From: PALSA-1316 sp964499365
GTDB taxonomy: Bacteria; Nitrospirota; Thermodesulfovibrionia; Thermodesulfovibrionales; UBA6898
Assembly (NCBI GenBank): GCA_964499365.1
Contig: CAZCKU010000003.1
Coordinates: 124,001 to 188,000, forward strand
DNA: 64,000 bases
Direction: 5' to 3'
Shown: positions 1 to 8,419 of the stretch, piece after piece
Numbering within the stretch: the stretch's first letter is position 1
Layout: each line of letters opens with the position of its first letter
Made by a program: the position numbers and the translations under genes
The notes under the pieces: model-generated
The model's database searches: none
What the model was told of the DNA's origin: nothing
Seen by the model: the letters and a program-made list of their open reading frames with translations, nothing else

Positions 1-1300
1 TCTTCTCATCCCCTGGGGACAACTCCCATTGTTTGGTTCCCGCGAAGTCCTCCCAGGTACTGCATGTCGCACCATTACTTATACACATTTTCGACAGGCC
101 GCTTCCGCCGTCGGAGGCGCTAAGCAGCAGGGTCACAGACGCGGTCTTTGCATATGCTCCCCCGCTTATCGCTATACTGCCCGTAGGAGGCACGTCGTCA
201 CCGGGGACAGCCGATACAAGTAACCCGGTGCTTTCGTTCCCGGATGTGTCGTAAGAGCTGATCTTAAGCTGTGATGTCCTGCCGTAAGGCAGTCCCGGGA
301 TTTCGGCTCCTGCGGCCGCGCCAGAGCTCAGGTCCATAAGCAAGTGTGCAGTCTCTGTGATAAGGTATATCCTGTAACCTGCTTTATCTGCAGACGAAGA
401 CGGTATCCAGGACAGGATTACAGCTCCGCTTTCATCGCCATACTTAGGAGATACGCTTGGGCTTCCGACCTCGGAAGGGGGAATATTTATTGCGAAATCG
501 ACAGGGGTATTGCATAAAAGAGCAGTGCCGGCTGAAGCCGATTGTGTAAGAACCTTGTTCAATGCGTATGCGCCGTTCCAGTTGCCAAGCTCCGTGGTGT
601 TTCCAACAAGAAGCCTCGAGTTCCCAAGCACCAGACCGGCATCGCCCGGCGACATCCCCAGAATATTAGGTACCGTTGTCATGCATCTCAAATCCACGGT
701 CGCCCCTGTGTTGCTGTCAAGTGCATACTGTTCACCTGATTCAAGCAGCATTACATCGGTCAGCGTTATATTGATGCTTTCGGCCACAGCATTTTTGCCT
801 ACGGAAATTACGAACCTTGCAATCGAGCCGCTACCGGAAGAAAGAACAGCCCCGTTCGTATGCCCATAGGTATAGAGGCCGGAGCCGCCGGTCAAGGGTT
901 CATTGTCCATGGCAAGCACACCATTGGGGCCGGAGCTGCTACGGAAGAAATCCCCAAGCCCGGAGCGGGTTGCGGTCGCAGGACCGATAAGAAGGGGAGA
1001 GGAAACCGATATATCACCCACGCCAGCCTGCGAAGCATCCGAGACAGAAACAACAGGGCTTCCTGCCGCCGAGACATTAAGCCTGAACTGTACTGCGCCG
1101 AGCCCCGCAGAAGGTATGTTTTCAGCCACGACGTCGATATGGAATGTCTCCCCGGCGCTCACCTGGGCAATAGTGGGGATGACCTTGATATCTGCGGCTA
1201 GGGATACGCCGGAAAGGGCGACGGCAAAGGCGGCAGTCAACATAACAATGGCCAGTGAGACGAAACGCACCCGTGCTGTATAAATGAGTTTACTGGACAT
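1..1300 (-). CDS. Exported protein with cohesin-like domain and fibronectin III/Ig-like repeats (3' end outside window)
   Basis: The reading frame is open from the ATG at 1300 down to base 1, so 433 residues are visible and the C-terminus is missing. A signal peptide is clear (SLAIVMLTAAFAVALSG, cleavage near SLAA). Residues of about 40-210 resemble a cohesin-type beta sandwich (VIPTIAQVSAGETFHIDVVA, then alternating strands). An FnIII-like domain follows (ILSWIPSSSADKAGYRIYLI), then an Ig-like repeat of the type with a short CISN...C..WE loop. The start has a ribosome site (GGGAGAG) and overlaps the stop of the upstream dockerin-like gene by 11 bases, suggesting coupled translation. Likely surface or periplasmic; the binding partner is unknown. 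Cohesin assignment is by fold pattern and moderately sure. Confidence 0.72.
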   Translation of the reverse strand, partial: MSSKLIYTARVRFVSLAIVMLTAAFAVALSGVSLAADIKVIPTIAQVSAGETFHIDVVAENIPSAGLGAVQFRLNVSAAGSPVVSVSDASQAGVGDISVSSPLLIGPATATRSGLGDFFRSSSGPNGVLAMDNEPLTGGSGLYTYGHTNGAVLSSGSGSIARFVISVGKNAVAESINITLTDVMLLESGEQYALDSNTGATVDLRCMTTVPNILGMSPGDAGLVLGNSRLLVGNTTELGNWNGAYALNKVLTQSASAGTALLCNTPVDFAINIPPSEVGSPSVSPKYGDESGAVILSWIPSSSADKAGYRIYLITETAHLLMDLSSGAAAGAEIPGLPYGRTSQLKISSYDTSGNESTGLLVSAVPGDDVPPTGSIAISGGAYAKTASVTLLLSASDGGSGLSKMCISNGATCSTWEDFAGTKQWELSPGDEK

Positions 1301-2297
1301 CTGCTCTCCCGTATTCCTTCGCAAATTTCGAGAATTCCCGGGCATCCACCGCTCCATCCGGATCAGCGACAAAATCGAAGTCGGGATTATAGTGAACGTC
1401 CTCGGGCATCGACCTGTATTGTTTTCGGAATTCTGCAAAGTCCTGCTCGTCCACCCTGCCATCGAGATTGATATCCGCAAAAAAACCCTTTAAGGGCTCA
1501 AGGACATAGCCTAGTCCGCTATTTGCAGGAACGATCCTGTAATGTTTGAGCACAGAGAGCGCCTCGCCGCGATAGACGGTAAGCATGGCTCGATCCCCTC
1601 CGGCTACAAAGAGACTCGTTCCGTCAGAAGCGAAGATATTGTTGAGGTCGAGTACCCCCTCGGGCGCAACCACGCCGTCACCGACAAATGCGCTTATCGG
1701 ATACCTCGCCTGTCCGCTCTCCATAATTATCAGATCTCCGATCCGGGGTATTTCACCTGCCTCAGACGGTCGCACGTATACACGAAAATCAGCAAGGTCG
1801 TTAGAGAACCCTTGGGCTACATTTCCCATGTATCTATAGGGCAACACCAGCGTGGAAGTCACGACTTCATAAAGAGGAGAGTAGCCGACATTCGAGGGGT
1901 TAGAGGAGTCCGTTGTAACCGCCTTCGCGTAATATCTGGTTGCGGCCGAAAGACCCGAGACTCGCACCTTCATAATACCCTTGCCTATGGCGGCTGTCGC
2001 TATTGCGTTCTTCCCCGCGGGCATGACAGTTACGGTGAGGCTGTCTGTTAAACGGTTGGTCATGGCCAAATCGGTATAGACCTCGACCCCGGGGTTCGCC
2101 GGCGCATCGGTCATCCATACTATCGAAAACGAGCTTGTCGTCACATCCGTAATGCGTGCCGAAGATACGTCTGGGACTGCATGGCAATACGATACGAGAC
2201 CCAACAGAAGCGCAAAAGGCGATATCACCTTCGACAGTAATCCTGCCATGCCTCTTCGTCCCTTGACTGAAGCGCTATTTATCATTTGTCGGGGCAT
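1290..2297 (-). CDS. Exported FnIII-like protein with C-terminal dockerin-like EF-hand pair
   Basis: 335 residues. The N-terminus has a signal peptide; the most natural start may be the internal Met at residue 16 (MAGLLSKVISPFALLLGLVS). Residues of about 45-140 are FnIII-like (SSARITDVTTSSFSIVWMTD). The last 65 residues carry two calcium-loop repeats typical of type I dockerins: DINLDGRVDEQDFAEFRKQY and, after a spacer, DFVADPDGAVDAREFSKFAK. The gene overlaps the rhodanese-like gene upstream by 16 bases and the cohesin-like gene downstream by 11, so the three are one transcript. A dockerin next to a cohesin suggests that the two products dock, but no catalytic domain is visible, so a cellulosome-like role is not implied. 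Confidence 0.75.
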   Translation of the reverse strand: MPRQMINSASVKGRRGMAGLLSKVISPFALLLGLVSYCHAVPDVSSARITDVTTSSFSIVWMTDAPANPGVEVYTDLAMTNRLTDSLTVTVMPAGKNAIATAAIGKGIMKVRVSGLSAATRYYAKAVTTDSSNPSNVGYSPLYEVVTSTLVLPYRYMGNVAQGFSNDLADFRVYVRPSEAGEIPRIGDLIIMESGQARYPISAFVGDGVVAPEGVLDLNNIFASDGTSLFVAGGDRAMLTVYRGEALSVLKHYRIVPANSGLGYVLEPLKGFFADINLDGRVDEQDFAEFRKQYRSMPEDVHYNPDFDFVADPDGAVDAREFSKFAKEYGRADVQ

Positions 2298-3079
2298 GTC
2301 TTACAGCCTCCCCTCTTCTCGGCCTTATTAGCAGTAAGCGACTCATGTCCGCCTATGAGGTATCTGATGTCTTCCCTTGAGCCAGGAAATGCCTTCTCTA
2401 TGATTCCGCCTGCATCCTCGGATGCCGAAAAGATAAGTACTGTGGTCTTATGTCTTCCCAGACTCCTTTGCAGTTCATTGCGTTTTTCGTCCGACAGCAT
2501 CGCCCTGAGGTTGCGAAGCTTCTCCTCCAGGTCCTTGCCCTCGGGCCGATCAACGCTTGGCAGGCTGCTGAGAATCGGGGCTGCATTCGTTCTTAAATCG
2601 AATATCCGCAGGGGAACCTTTCTCTCAATCGCCGATTTCAGATCTCCCGCAGTCACACCCGTAGCACGATCTGGCCTTCTGCCGGCGACCGGGAGCCCTT
2701 CAGCGCGCCAGCCGGCAATCCCGCCTTGGAGAAGATATACACGTTCATGGCCCGATTTCGCAAGAGCGTCCGCAGCCTGAAGGGCGGCATCCGAGCCAAG
2801 CGAATCATCTACGATCACAATAGTCTTTCCGGAGGGAAATTTCTTATGAGGCAGTGCGTTTGCAGGAATATTCACTGCACCTTCTATATGGCAATCATCG
2901 TATGTCAGCGCGCTCCTTATATCGATAAGCCATAACCCCATCCCTTGCGCCTGCATCTCTCTAAGCCTTGCGGGATCTATCCACCGTCCCCCCATATCCG
3001 AAGAGAAAGCCACAGAGCATAGGAGCGTCACAAAGATCGCAGCCATTGATAGATTTCTTCCCGACCTCAGGGCTTCCAT
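2282..3079 (-). CDS. Exported rhodanese-like protein lacking the catalytic cysteine
   Basis: 265 residues from the ATG at 3079, chosen because it follows AAGAGGG, overlaps the upstream stop by 13 bases and begins a good signal peptide (MAAIFVTLLCSVAFSS). A longer frame reaches 3193 but would lie inside the upstream gene. The first rhodanese domain is well formed (LWLIDIRSALTYDDCHIEGA, then VYLLQGGIAGWRAEGLPV), but the usual active-site Cys position reads IVIVDDSLGSDAA, so Asp replaces Cys. A second, more degenerate domain follows (LRIFDLRTNAAP, VLIFSASEDAGG), also without Cys. The tail ends in GGCKTCPDK. Sulfurtransferase activity is therefore unlikely; a binding or structural role is inferred. 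Confidence 0.75.
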   Translation of the reverse strand: MEALRSGRNLSMAAIFVTLLCSVAFSSDMGGRWIDPARLREMQAQGMGLWLIDIRSALTYDDCHIEGAVNIPANALPHKKFPSGKTIVIVDDSLGSDAALQAADALAKSGHERVYLLQGGIAGWRAEGLPVAGRRPDRATGVTAGDLKSAIERKVPLRIFDLRTNAAPILSSLPSVDRPEGKDLEEKLRNLRAMLSDEKRNELQRSLGRHKTTVLIFSASEDAGGIIEKAFPGSREDIRYLIGGHESLTANKAEKRGGCKTCPDK

Positions 3080-6000
3080 CCGTCGACCCTCTTTTCCATG
3101 GTGATGATCAGTCCGTCTCCCTGTCTTATCACAAAATTTACGCCTACCGGGACTTTGCCCGAAGGAGTGTCTTTTAAGGCCGCCGTCTCCCACAAGCCGG
3201 TCTGCGAGTTAAACCTCCGGACGCTTCTTGCGTTATCGGTCCCGATGGAAGCCAGAAGATCGTATGACGTGAACCCGAAGGGCACAGACAACAAGCCCGC
3301 ATAGTTGGTGCCTGGAAGCAACGTGTATTGGGCATTCTCTCCGCTGTTGCCAAGATCCAGCACCCCGGCCGACGTTGCATATACACCTATTGCCATGCCT
3401 TTGCTGAGGATGAAATCATTATCCGGAGTGGATTCCGCGAATATCCCGTTTAATGCGTTATATGTAACCACCTTGGTTATGCCAAGCCCCTGCGGGTTCT
3501 GTGCAACCAGATCGGAGGCTTGCGGATAGTCACCTACAAGCCTGTCGCCTACAGCTATGAGGTTGAATCCTGTCCTGATCTCGGCCTGTATCGGCATCTC
3601 TTCGACCTGGAAGTTGGCCCAGTAGATCTGGTATACACCTTCCCTGTCGTCCTGCCAGGTCACCATACCGTTTCCGAGGGCGGGCTCTTCCTGATGAGCA
3701 GGATCGGAGGTGAGCCTGCCGCCCGCACCCGTCCTGATATTGAAGAAGGAAAGGTTCGGGTCGTCCGGACCTGATTCGTAATCGGTATAGACGACCATAT
3801 CGTTCAGGACTGATGCCTGCGAATGGTCGCCCCGACCGTATGTGACTCTTGTTTCGCTTACGGCTGGAGTCGTATAGAATATATCGCGCTGCCCGGTCCT
3901 GCGGTCGGTCCACACAACAGTACTGCCCGAGATCGAAGGAAGCGTTTGATTGTCCATATCGATTGTCTGACGCGTCTCGGTCCTTGAGATCGTGTCGTAT
4001 TTGTAAATGTCACCCAGCCCATGGCGGTAGTCTTCCCATGTAAGGGTATTGCCCGATATGGCAGGATGCATCTGGTCACGCTCGTGAGTGGTGACCCTGA
4101 TCTTTTCGGAAGTTGCGATGTTGTAAAGATAGATATCCCAGTTGCCGGCCCTGTTGTCCTGCCAGGAAACCCAGTCTCCGGATATCACCGGCAGTTCCTG
4201 GTCGCCCGGGTCGGCACAGATAACGAACTCGGTCCCGCTTGACAGATCATACCCGTAGATGTCCCAGTTTCCGTTTCTCATATCCTGCCATACAGCTGTA
4301 TTGCCGCTTATGGAGGGACGGATTTGATCGGCTGCATTGGTTGTAAGTGCCATGGAGGCCCCGCCTGCAGCGTCTTTTGTATAGATATCCCAATTCCCGT
4401 TTCTCTTGTCCTGCCAAACAATCCTGGTACCCGAGACCTTCGGGTACTGCTGCGGACCGGAGAGGTTGTGGTCCAGGGGCTCCCCTTTGAACCATTCCGC
4501 AAGCGTAACCTGCGCTTCTTTCGTCGAGGTATGACTTACAGTGCCGCCATTGAGCCCATCCGACACCTTGATCCGGGCGGAATATATCCCGGAAGCGAGC
4601 TGCTGAGCGTTTTTGTCTTTACCATCCCAGGATATCCTGACCTCCGTCCCTGAGGTTATCGTCTGGGTAAAGGTCTTAACAATGCTTGTTTCGCTGAATG
4701 TGCTTCCTCGCGAGATGTCGATAGTAGCATCCATCGTATTTATGTCGTCGGAAGCCTTCACCACGAAGTTCATCGACCGCGCCGCCGAGATGCCTCCCGG
4801 GGCCTGAGGCATAATGACAGAGGGATTCGCATTGAAGGTGAGGATCTGCGGAGCCGCATTGTCAACATACAGATCCGTTGTCTTTGCGACCTCCTTGTTG
4901 CCGGCCCTGTCGGCGCTATAGTATTCGAGGGAGACAGCGCCCGGGATATCGATGTTCAACGGGTAGGCCGGCTCGAAATTGGCATCTCTGCCGACGAGCC
5001 TCTTCATGATATAGTCGACACCGCTGCCTCCCGCATTATCGGACGGGTTAAAGAGGATCTTCGTCTCGGGCGTGATGTAAACCGGATTAGAACCCTTCGA
5101 TGGACCGCTGAAGATCAGACTCGTACTTGGCTGAACAAGGTCCTCGGCAGGCCTGGAATAAACAAGCGTATATGTGCCGGCAACTGATCCATTCCCCCGA
5201 TAATCCAGAATGTTAAACGTGAATATCCTTTGATAGTCCTTGTCGAGCCCCTCTTCTACCCAGAAGTTATTCGGATCGAGATGGATGCCGTCCGCTCTTA
5301 CGACATCAACTATCTTGAGAAGCCCCTTAGCCGGATCAGCCAGTCTTGCAAAAACCCATCCGCTGTCGCCTGTTGCTATTTTTAGCTCAACAGAAGGCTG
5401 AAGCGCAGTGGGGCGGACAGGCACCGAGATGACCGAAACCGTTTTGACTGGTGACCGGCTGTCTGCGACGCTTCCCGTATTACCGGGTATCTCAGATTCG
5501 AATATGGCATCAGGGAGGTGTTCGGGATCGCGATCGGTATCGGCGAGAATATCCAGGTGATTGTCCCTTCCGGGGATATTGACCTTCACCCTGTGCACAA
5601 AATAATAGGTGTTCGTCTGCGTAAGAATCGACGTCAGGTCTCCGCCAAGGTCGGACGCGTGCGAAAATGTAGCCTTGAACTCCACAAACCGTCCGCTCAG
5701 GGTCGATATCATCTCCCAGTAGGCCGTAGCTATCTTTTTGCTTTCGAGATTGCCGATGGATACTGTCAGAGACGGCATCACGGCACTGTCGTTTACGGAC
5801 GCACCGAGCAATCTGAAATCCACCAGCAAACCTTGGTCATTGGTCACGATCTTGGGTTGCGCTGAGTCTATCTTCAGGTTCCTCGCCGCGCCAAAACCGG
5901 AGTTAACCACCCTTACCGCAAGAGGGAAGGGCACCGGGGCTTCGACCTGAGGTGTAAAGGGATTGTCGCCAAGCACCTGATAGGGAATGAAGTAATCAAG

Positions 6001-6486
6001 GATAAGCTGGGCCTCGGGCCTCACTGTAATCCTGGCCGGATTTACGGAGACCACTTCCTGCTTCCCGTCGACTGTGTAGGTAAGCGTGGCTCCAACCCAG
6101 TAGGCAAGACCACTGGGGTTAAAGCCGCCAGCCCCTGGAGAGGGGATAATAAGCCAGTGGACCTCGGAGGAGGTTGCGGATCTTACTATGCCGGAGCCTT
6201 CGACCGAGCTAATGTTATTCATCGAAGATACTCTTTTGAAAAATATATCGTTTTTGGTATTGCCATCGGCGTCCTTAATGGTCACATCCACCCTCACATC
6301 AGTAAGATCCTTGTCGGGGATGTTGTTTGTTATGACCATCCGGGCATCAAACGCTACCCTTTCCAAAGTCAACTCCTGGAGTATCTCGATGGTTACGCTT
6401 GAGCAGGCCGCCCATGAAGACGATGGGATTGCCAGTGACAGAACGAGCACCATGCATAAGAGGATCGTCCGGAGGCGCATGCTCAC
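3067..6486 (-). CDS. Large exported protein: CARDB-like and FlgD-like Ig domains plus seven-repeat beta-propeller
   Basis: 1139 residues with a signal peptide (ILLCMVLVLSLAIPSSSWA). The N-terminal ~300 residues look like CARDB-type adhesion modules. The middle contains Ig-like segments, including a FlgD-like one near 600-680 (VRISWDGKDKNAQQLASGIY). Residues of about 695-990 hold seven repeats of 43-48 residues built on ISG..VVWQD.RNGNWDIY.YD, a TolB/DPP-like propeller; the last repeats are degenerate. A C-terminal segment (about 1000-1139) has FNLIAVG and similar motifs seen at the ends of secreted repeat proteins. It overlaps the DD-peptidase gene by ATGA at 6483-6486. Probably cell-surface binding; no enzyme motif is visible. 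Confidence 0.75.
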   Translation of the reverse strand: MSMRLRTILLCMVLVLSLAIPSSSWAACSSVTIEILQELTLERVAFDARMVITNNIPDKDLTDVRVDVTIKDADGNTKNDIFFKRVSSMNNISSVEGSGIVRSATSSEVHWLIIPSPGAGGFNPSGLAYWVGATLTYTVDGKQEVVSVNPARITVRPEAQLILDYFIPYQVLGDNPFTPQVEAPVPFPLAVRVVNSGFGAARNLKIDSAQPKIVTNDQGLLVDFRLLGASVNDSAVMPSLTVSIGNLESKKIATAYWEMISTLSGRFVEFKATFSHASDLGGDLTSILTQTNTYYFVHRVKVNIPGRDNHLDILADTDRDPEHLPDAIFESEIPGNTGSVADSRSPVKTVSVISVPVRPTALQPSVELKIATGDSGWVFARLADPAKGLLKIVDVVRADGIHLDPNNFWVEEGLDKDYQRIFTFNILDYRGNGSVAGTYTLVYSRPAEDLVQPSTSLIFSGPSKGSNPVYITPETKILFNPSDNAGGSGVDYIMKRLVGRDANFEPAYPLNIDIPGAVSLEYYSADRAGNKEVAKTTDLYVDNAAPQILTFNANPSVIMPQAPGGISAARSMNFVVKASDDINTMDATIDISRGSTFSETSIVKTFTQTITSGTEVRISWDGKDKNAQQLASGIYSARIKVSDGLNGGTVSHTSTKEAQVTLAEWFKGEPLDHNLSGPQQYPKVSGTRIVWQDKRNGNWDIYTKDAAGGASMALTTNAADQIRPSISGNTAVWQDMRNGNWDIYGYDLSSGTEFVICADPGDQELPVISGDWVSWQDNRAGNWDIYLYNIATSEKIRVTTHERDQMHPAISGNTLTWEDYRHGLGDIYKYDTISRTETRQTIDMDNQTLPSISGSTVVWTDRRTGQRDIFYTTPAVSETRVTYGRGDHSQASVLNDMVVYTDYESGPDDPNLSFFNIRTGAGGRLTSDPAHQEEPALGNGMVTWQDDREGVYQIYWANFQVEEMPIQAEIRTGFNLIAVGDRLVGDYPQASDLVAQNPQGLGITKVVTYNALNGIFAESTPDNDFILSKGMAIGVYATSAGVLDLGNSGENAQYTLLPGTNYAGLLSVPFGFTSYDLLASIGTDNARSVRRFNSQTGLWETAALKDTPSGKVPVGVNFVIRQGDGLIITMEKRVDGWKP

Positions 6487-7865
6487 GACCCCTCCCCAGT
6501 CAGAATCTTAAGAAGCTCGGCTATACCCTGTTTTGGCAGAATGTCAGCGCCCGGAACATTGATCATATATGCAAAGGCCGTGAGCTCGTTTTGCCTTCCT
6601 TCGATATAGCCGGCAATGCAGCAGGCGTCTCTTAGCTTTCCGGTTTTCGCCCTGACACGCTCGCTTGAAAAACCTATGTCTTTAAGGGTCCCGTCCATAC
6701 CCGCTCTGGGCAGGCTATCGTAAAAAGTCTTAAACCATGGCTTTGTGGTTATCTTTTGCAGAAACGTCGCAACCTGAGCCGATGTTAGCCTGTTGTCTAT
6801 CGATATGCCGCTGCCGTCCGCAATAACCATACCTTCGGAAGGGACACCAAGATCGTGCAAGAATACATTTATTGCCTGAAGACCTTTTTCGGTCGTCCCA
6901 GGCGCACCGTATTTCATCATACCTATGGTCAGAAGCAGATTTTCGGCAGCTACGTTAAGGCTATAGGTATTTACATCTTTCACGATTGACGCGAGCCCTT
7001 TTGATCTGATTTTATAAAGCTCAAAAGCAGACGAAGGCTGGGGACCCAACGTCACGGAACCCTTAACGTCAATGCCCTTTTCCTTCAGCACGGAGACGAA
7101 CACCGCTCCAGCATATAAAGCCGGAGACTGCAAGGAGAACCTAGCCCTGAGAGTTCCCTCCCCTCGATAGCCGCTGACTCGATAGTTCAGATCATCGAGC
7201 TGATGGATTCCCGCACTACCTTCCGATGAGACAACGACTTTGACCAATTCATTGGGAGGGTCTATCTTCGCTACAGGCGGATAACCCGATACCGAAATGG
7301 ATACCGTGTGCAGATCCAGACCAAGTCCCGCGGGTGGAGCATAGGCTGGCCCGGTGTATCCCCTATGACCTTTTGTATCGAAGATTGTTTCATCCACAGT
7401 CAGGCCGCCTGCTATTTCTCGTATGCCTTTTTTCACAAGTGCATCCGCTGCAGCCCGAAAATCCTCCGTCGAGAGAAAAGCGTTGCCTGAGCCCCTCAGA
7501 TATATATTCCCTTTTAGCGAGCTTGATGAGACCATGGCGTCCGTCGCGAGGATCGTGTCGAAGGTCAATTCAGTATCAGCTTCGATGTCAAGCAGCGCTG
7601 CGGTAACCAACATCTTTTCGAGGGAGCCCGGCATGAGAGGCGTATTGCTGGCATTACCTGTTTCAAGTACAGACCCGCCGGTTTTAGTATTGACTGCAGA
7701 GAAGGACCATTTGGCATTAGACGGAAGCTGCAATGCAGAAATCTGATAAATGGGGTAGAGGCTTAGTTGTGCGCTGGATTCAGTTGAGTTGGAGATAGAA
7801 GGAGCGGAGGTAACAAGGAACAATGATAAGACAAGAAAAAACCATTTGCGCCCCGACCCCGCCAT
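6483..7865 (-). CDS. dacB: D-alanyl-D-alanine carboxypeptidase/endopeptidase, PBP4 (S13) family
   Basis: Periplasmic enzyme that trims or cleaves peptidoglycan peptides. The three penicillin-binding signatures are visible: SxxK as SLEK within MPGSLEKML (around residue 80), SxN as SLN within NTYSLNVAAENLL, and KTG as RAKTGKLRDACC. The insert domain typical of class C PBPs lies between the first two (SLKGNIYLRGSGNAFLSTED). 460 residues from the Met at 7865, which starts a clean signal peptide and follows GAAGGGGG by 13 bases. The frame also opens at 7946-7949 (ATG/GTG behind AGAGAGG), adding 27-28 residues, so the start is unsure. It heads the minus-strand run of exported proteins and overlaps the next gene by ATGA. 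Confidence 0.88.
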   Translation of the reverse strand: MAGSGRKWFFLVLSLFLVTSAPSISNSTESSAQLSLYPIYQISALQLPSNAKWSFSAVNTKTGGSVLETGNASNTPLMPGSLEKMLVTAALLDIEADTELTFDTILATDAMVSSSSLKGNIYLRGSGNAFLSTEDFRAAADALVKKGIREIAGGLTVDETIFDTKGHRGYTGPAYAPPAGLGLDLHTVSISVSGYPPVAKIDPPNELVKVVVSSEGSAGIHQLDDLNYRVSGYRGEGTLRARFSLQSPALYAGAVFVSVLKEKGIDVKGSVTLGPQPSSAFELYKIRSKGLASIVKDVNTYSLNVAAENLLLTIGMMKYGAPGTTEKGLQAINVFLHDLGVPSEGMVIADGSGISIDNRLTSAQVATFLQKITTKPWFKTFYDSLPRAGMDGTLKDIGFSSERVRAKTGKLRDACCIAGYIEGRQNELTAFAYMINVPGADILPKQGIAELLKILTGEGS

Positions 7866-7949
7866 CAGTATTTTCGATCCCCCTTCGTAGGATTTGGCTG
7901 AACTCCAAACATGTTTGATGCAGATAAAAAAATCCCTCCACTGCATCAC

Positions 7950-8419
7950 CCTCTCTTAAGGCCTCTCCGTGAGCCAGTCCGCGTTAACCCGACATTAGAC
8001 AAAGCGGACAAATTGACTTTACCGATAACGGGTGCTAAATGTCTAATCAGATAATATAATCTACCTATTAGTTTTTCTTATTATTGTCAAGAATGTTACC
8101 GAAGCGCTAGTTACCAACACCTGCTACCGAAGAGGGCTCGCTGTCCGGCCTTCAACAAATCGAACCGTTCTTTGCAGACTTGTACCACGTCCCGGAGCGG
8201 TACAAGGATAAGATCGGGTCGGCTCTTTTCAAGCCGCTCAACCCTATGTTATGATGTTGCCACAGGGGGTACCCAAAATGGTTGGAGACCTTGGGGATGC
8301 CAACATATTTTTGAATCGACTATCGACGTATGTATCGCGTCCCGGCAAGTTTCGATGCCGGCTGACGCCTATGGGGAAATACAGAATGGCGTACATCTTT
8401 GTTCGCATGGGGGGGAGCT
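7950..8419. other. Intergenic stretch with an orphan coding-like fragment
   Basis: About 470 bases between the divergent DD-peptidase and GHKL genes. The first 150 bases are AT-rich and include TATATTATC on the minus strand, a possible promoter region for the exported-protein run. At about 8122-8247 the plus strand has a coding-like frame without a start (reads GSLSGLQQIEPFFADLYHVP and ends ...KPLNPML, stop TGA), preceded by an in-frame TAG. It may be the debris of a gene broken when the island formed. A 66-residue frame over 8251-8451 resembles nothing I recognise and overlaps the GHKL gene; I do not call it. Confidence 0.35.

Noticed and set aside
3079..3193. N-terminal extension of the rhodanese-like gene to 3193
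   Set aside because: The extra 38 residues lie inside the propeller gene, are basic and unordered, and the ATG at 3079 has a ribosome site and a signal peptide.
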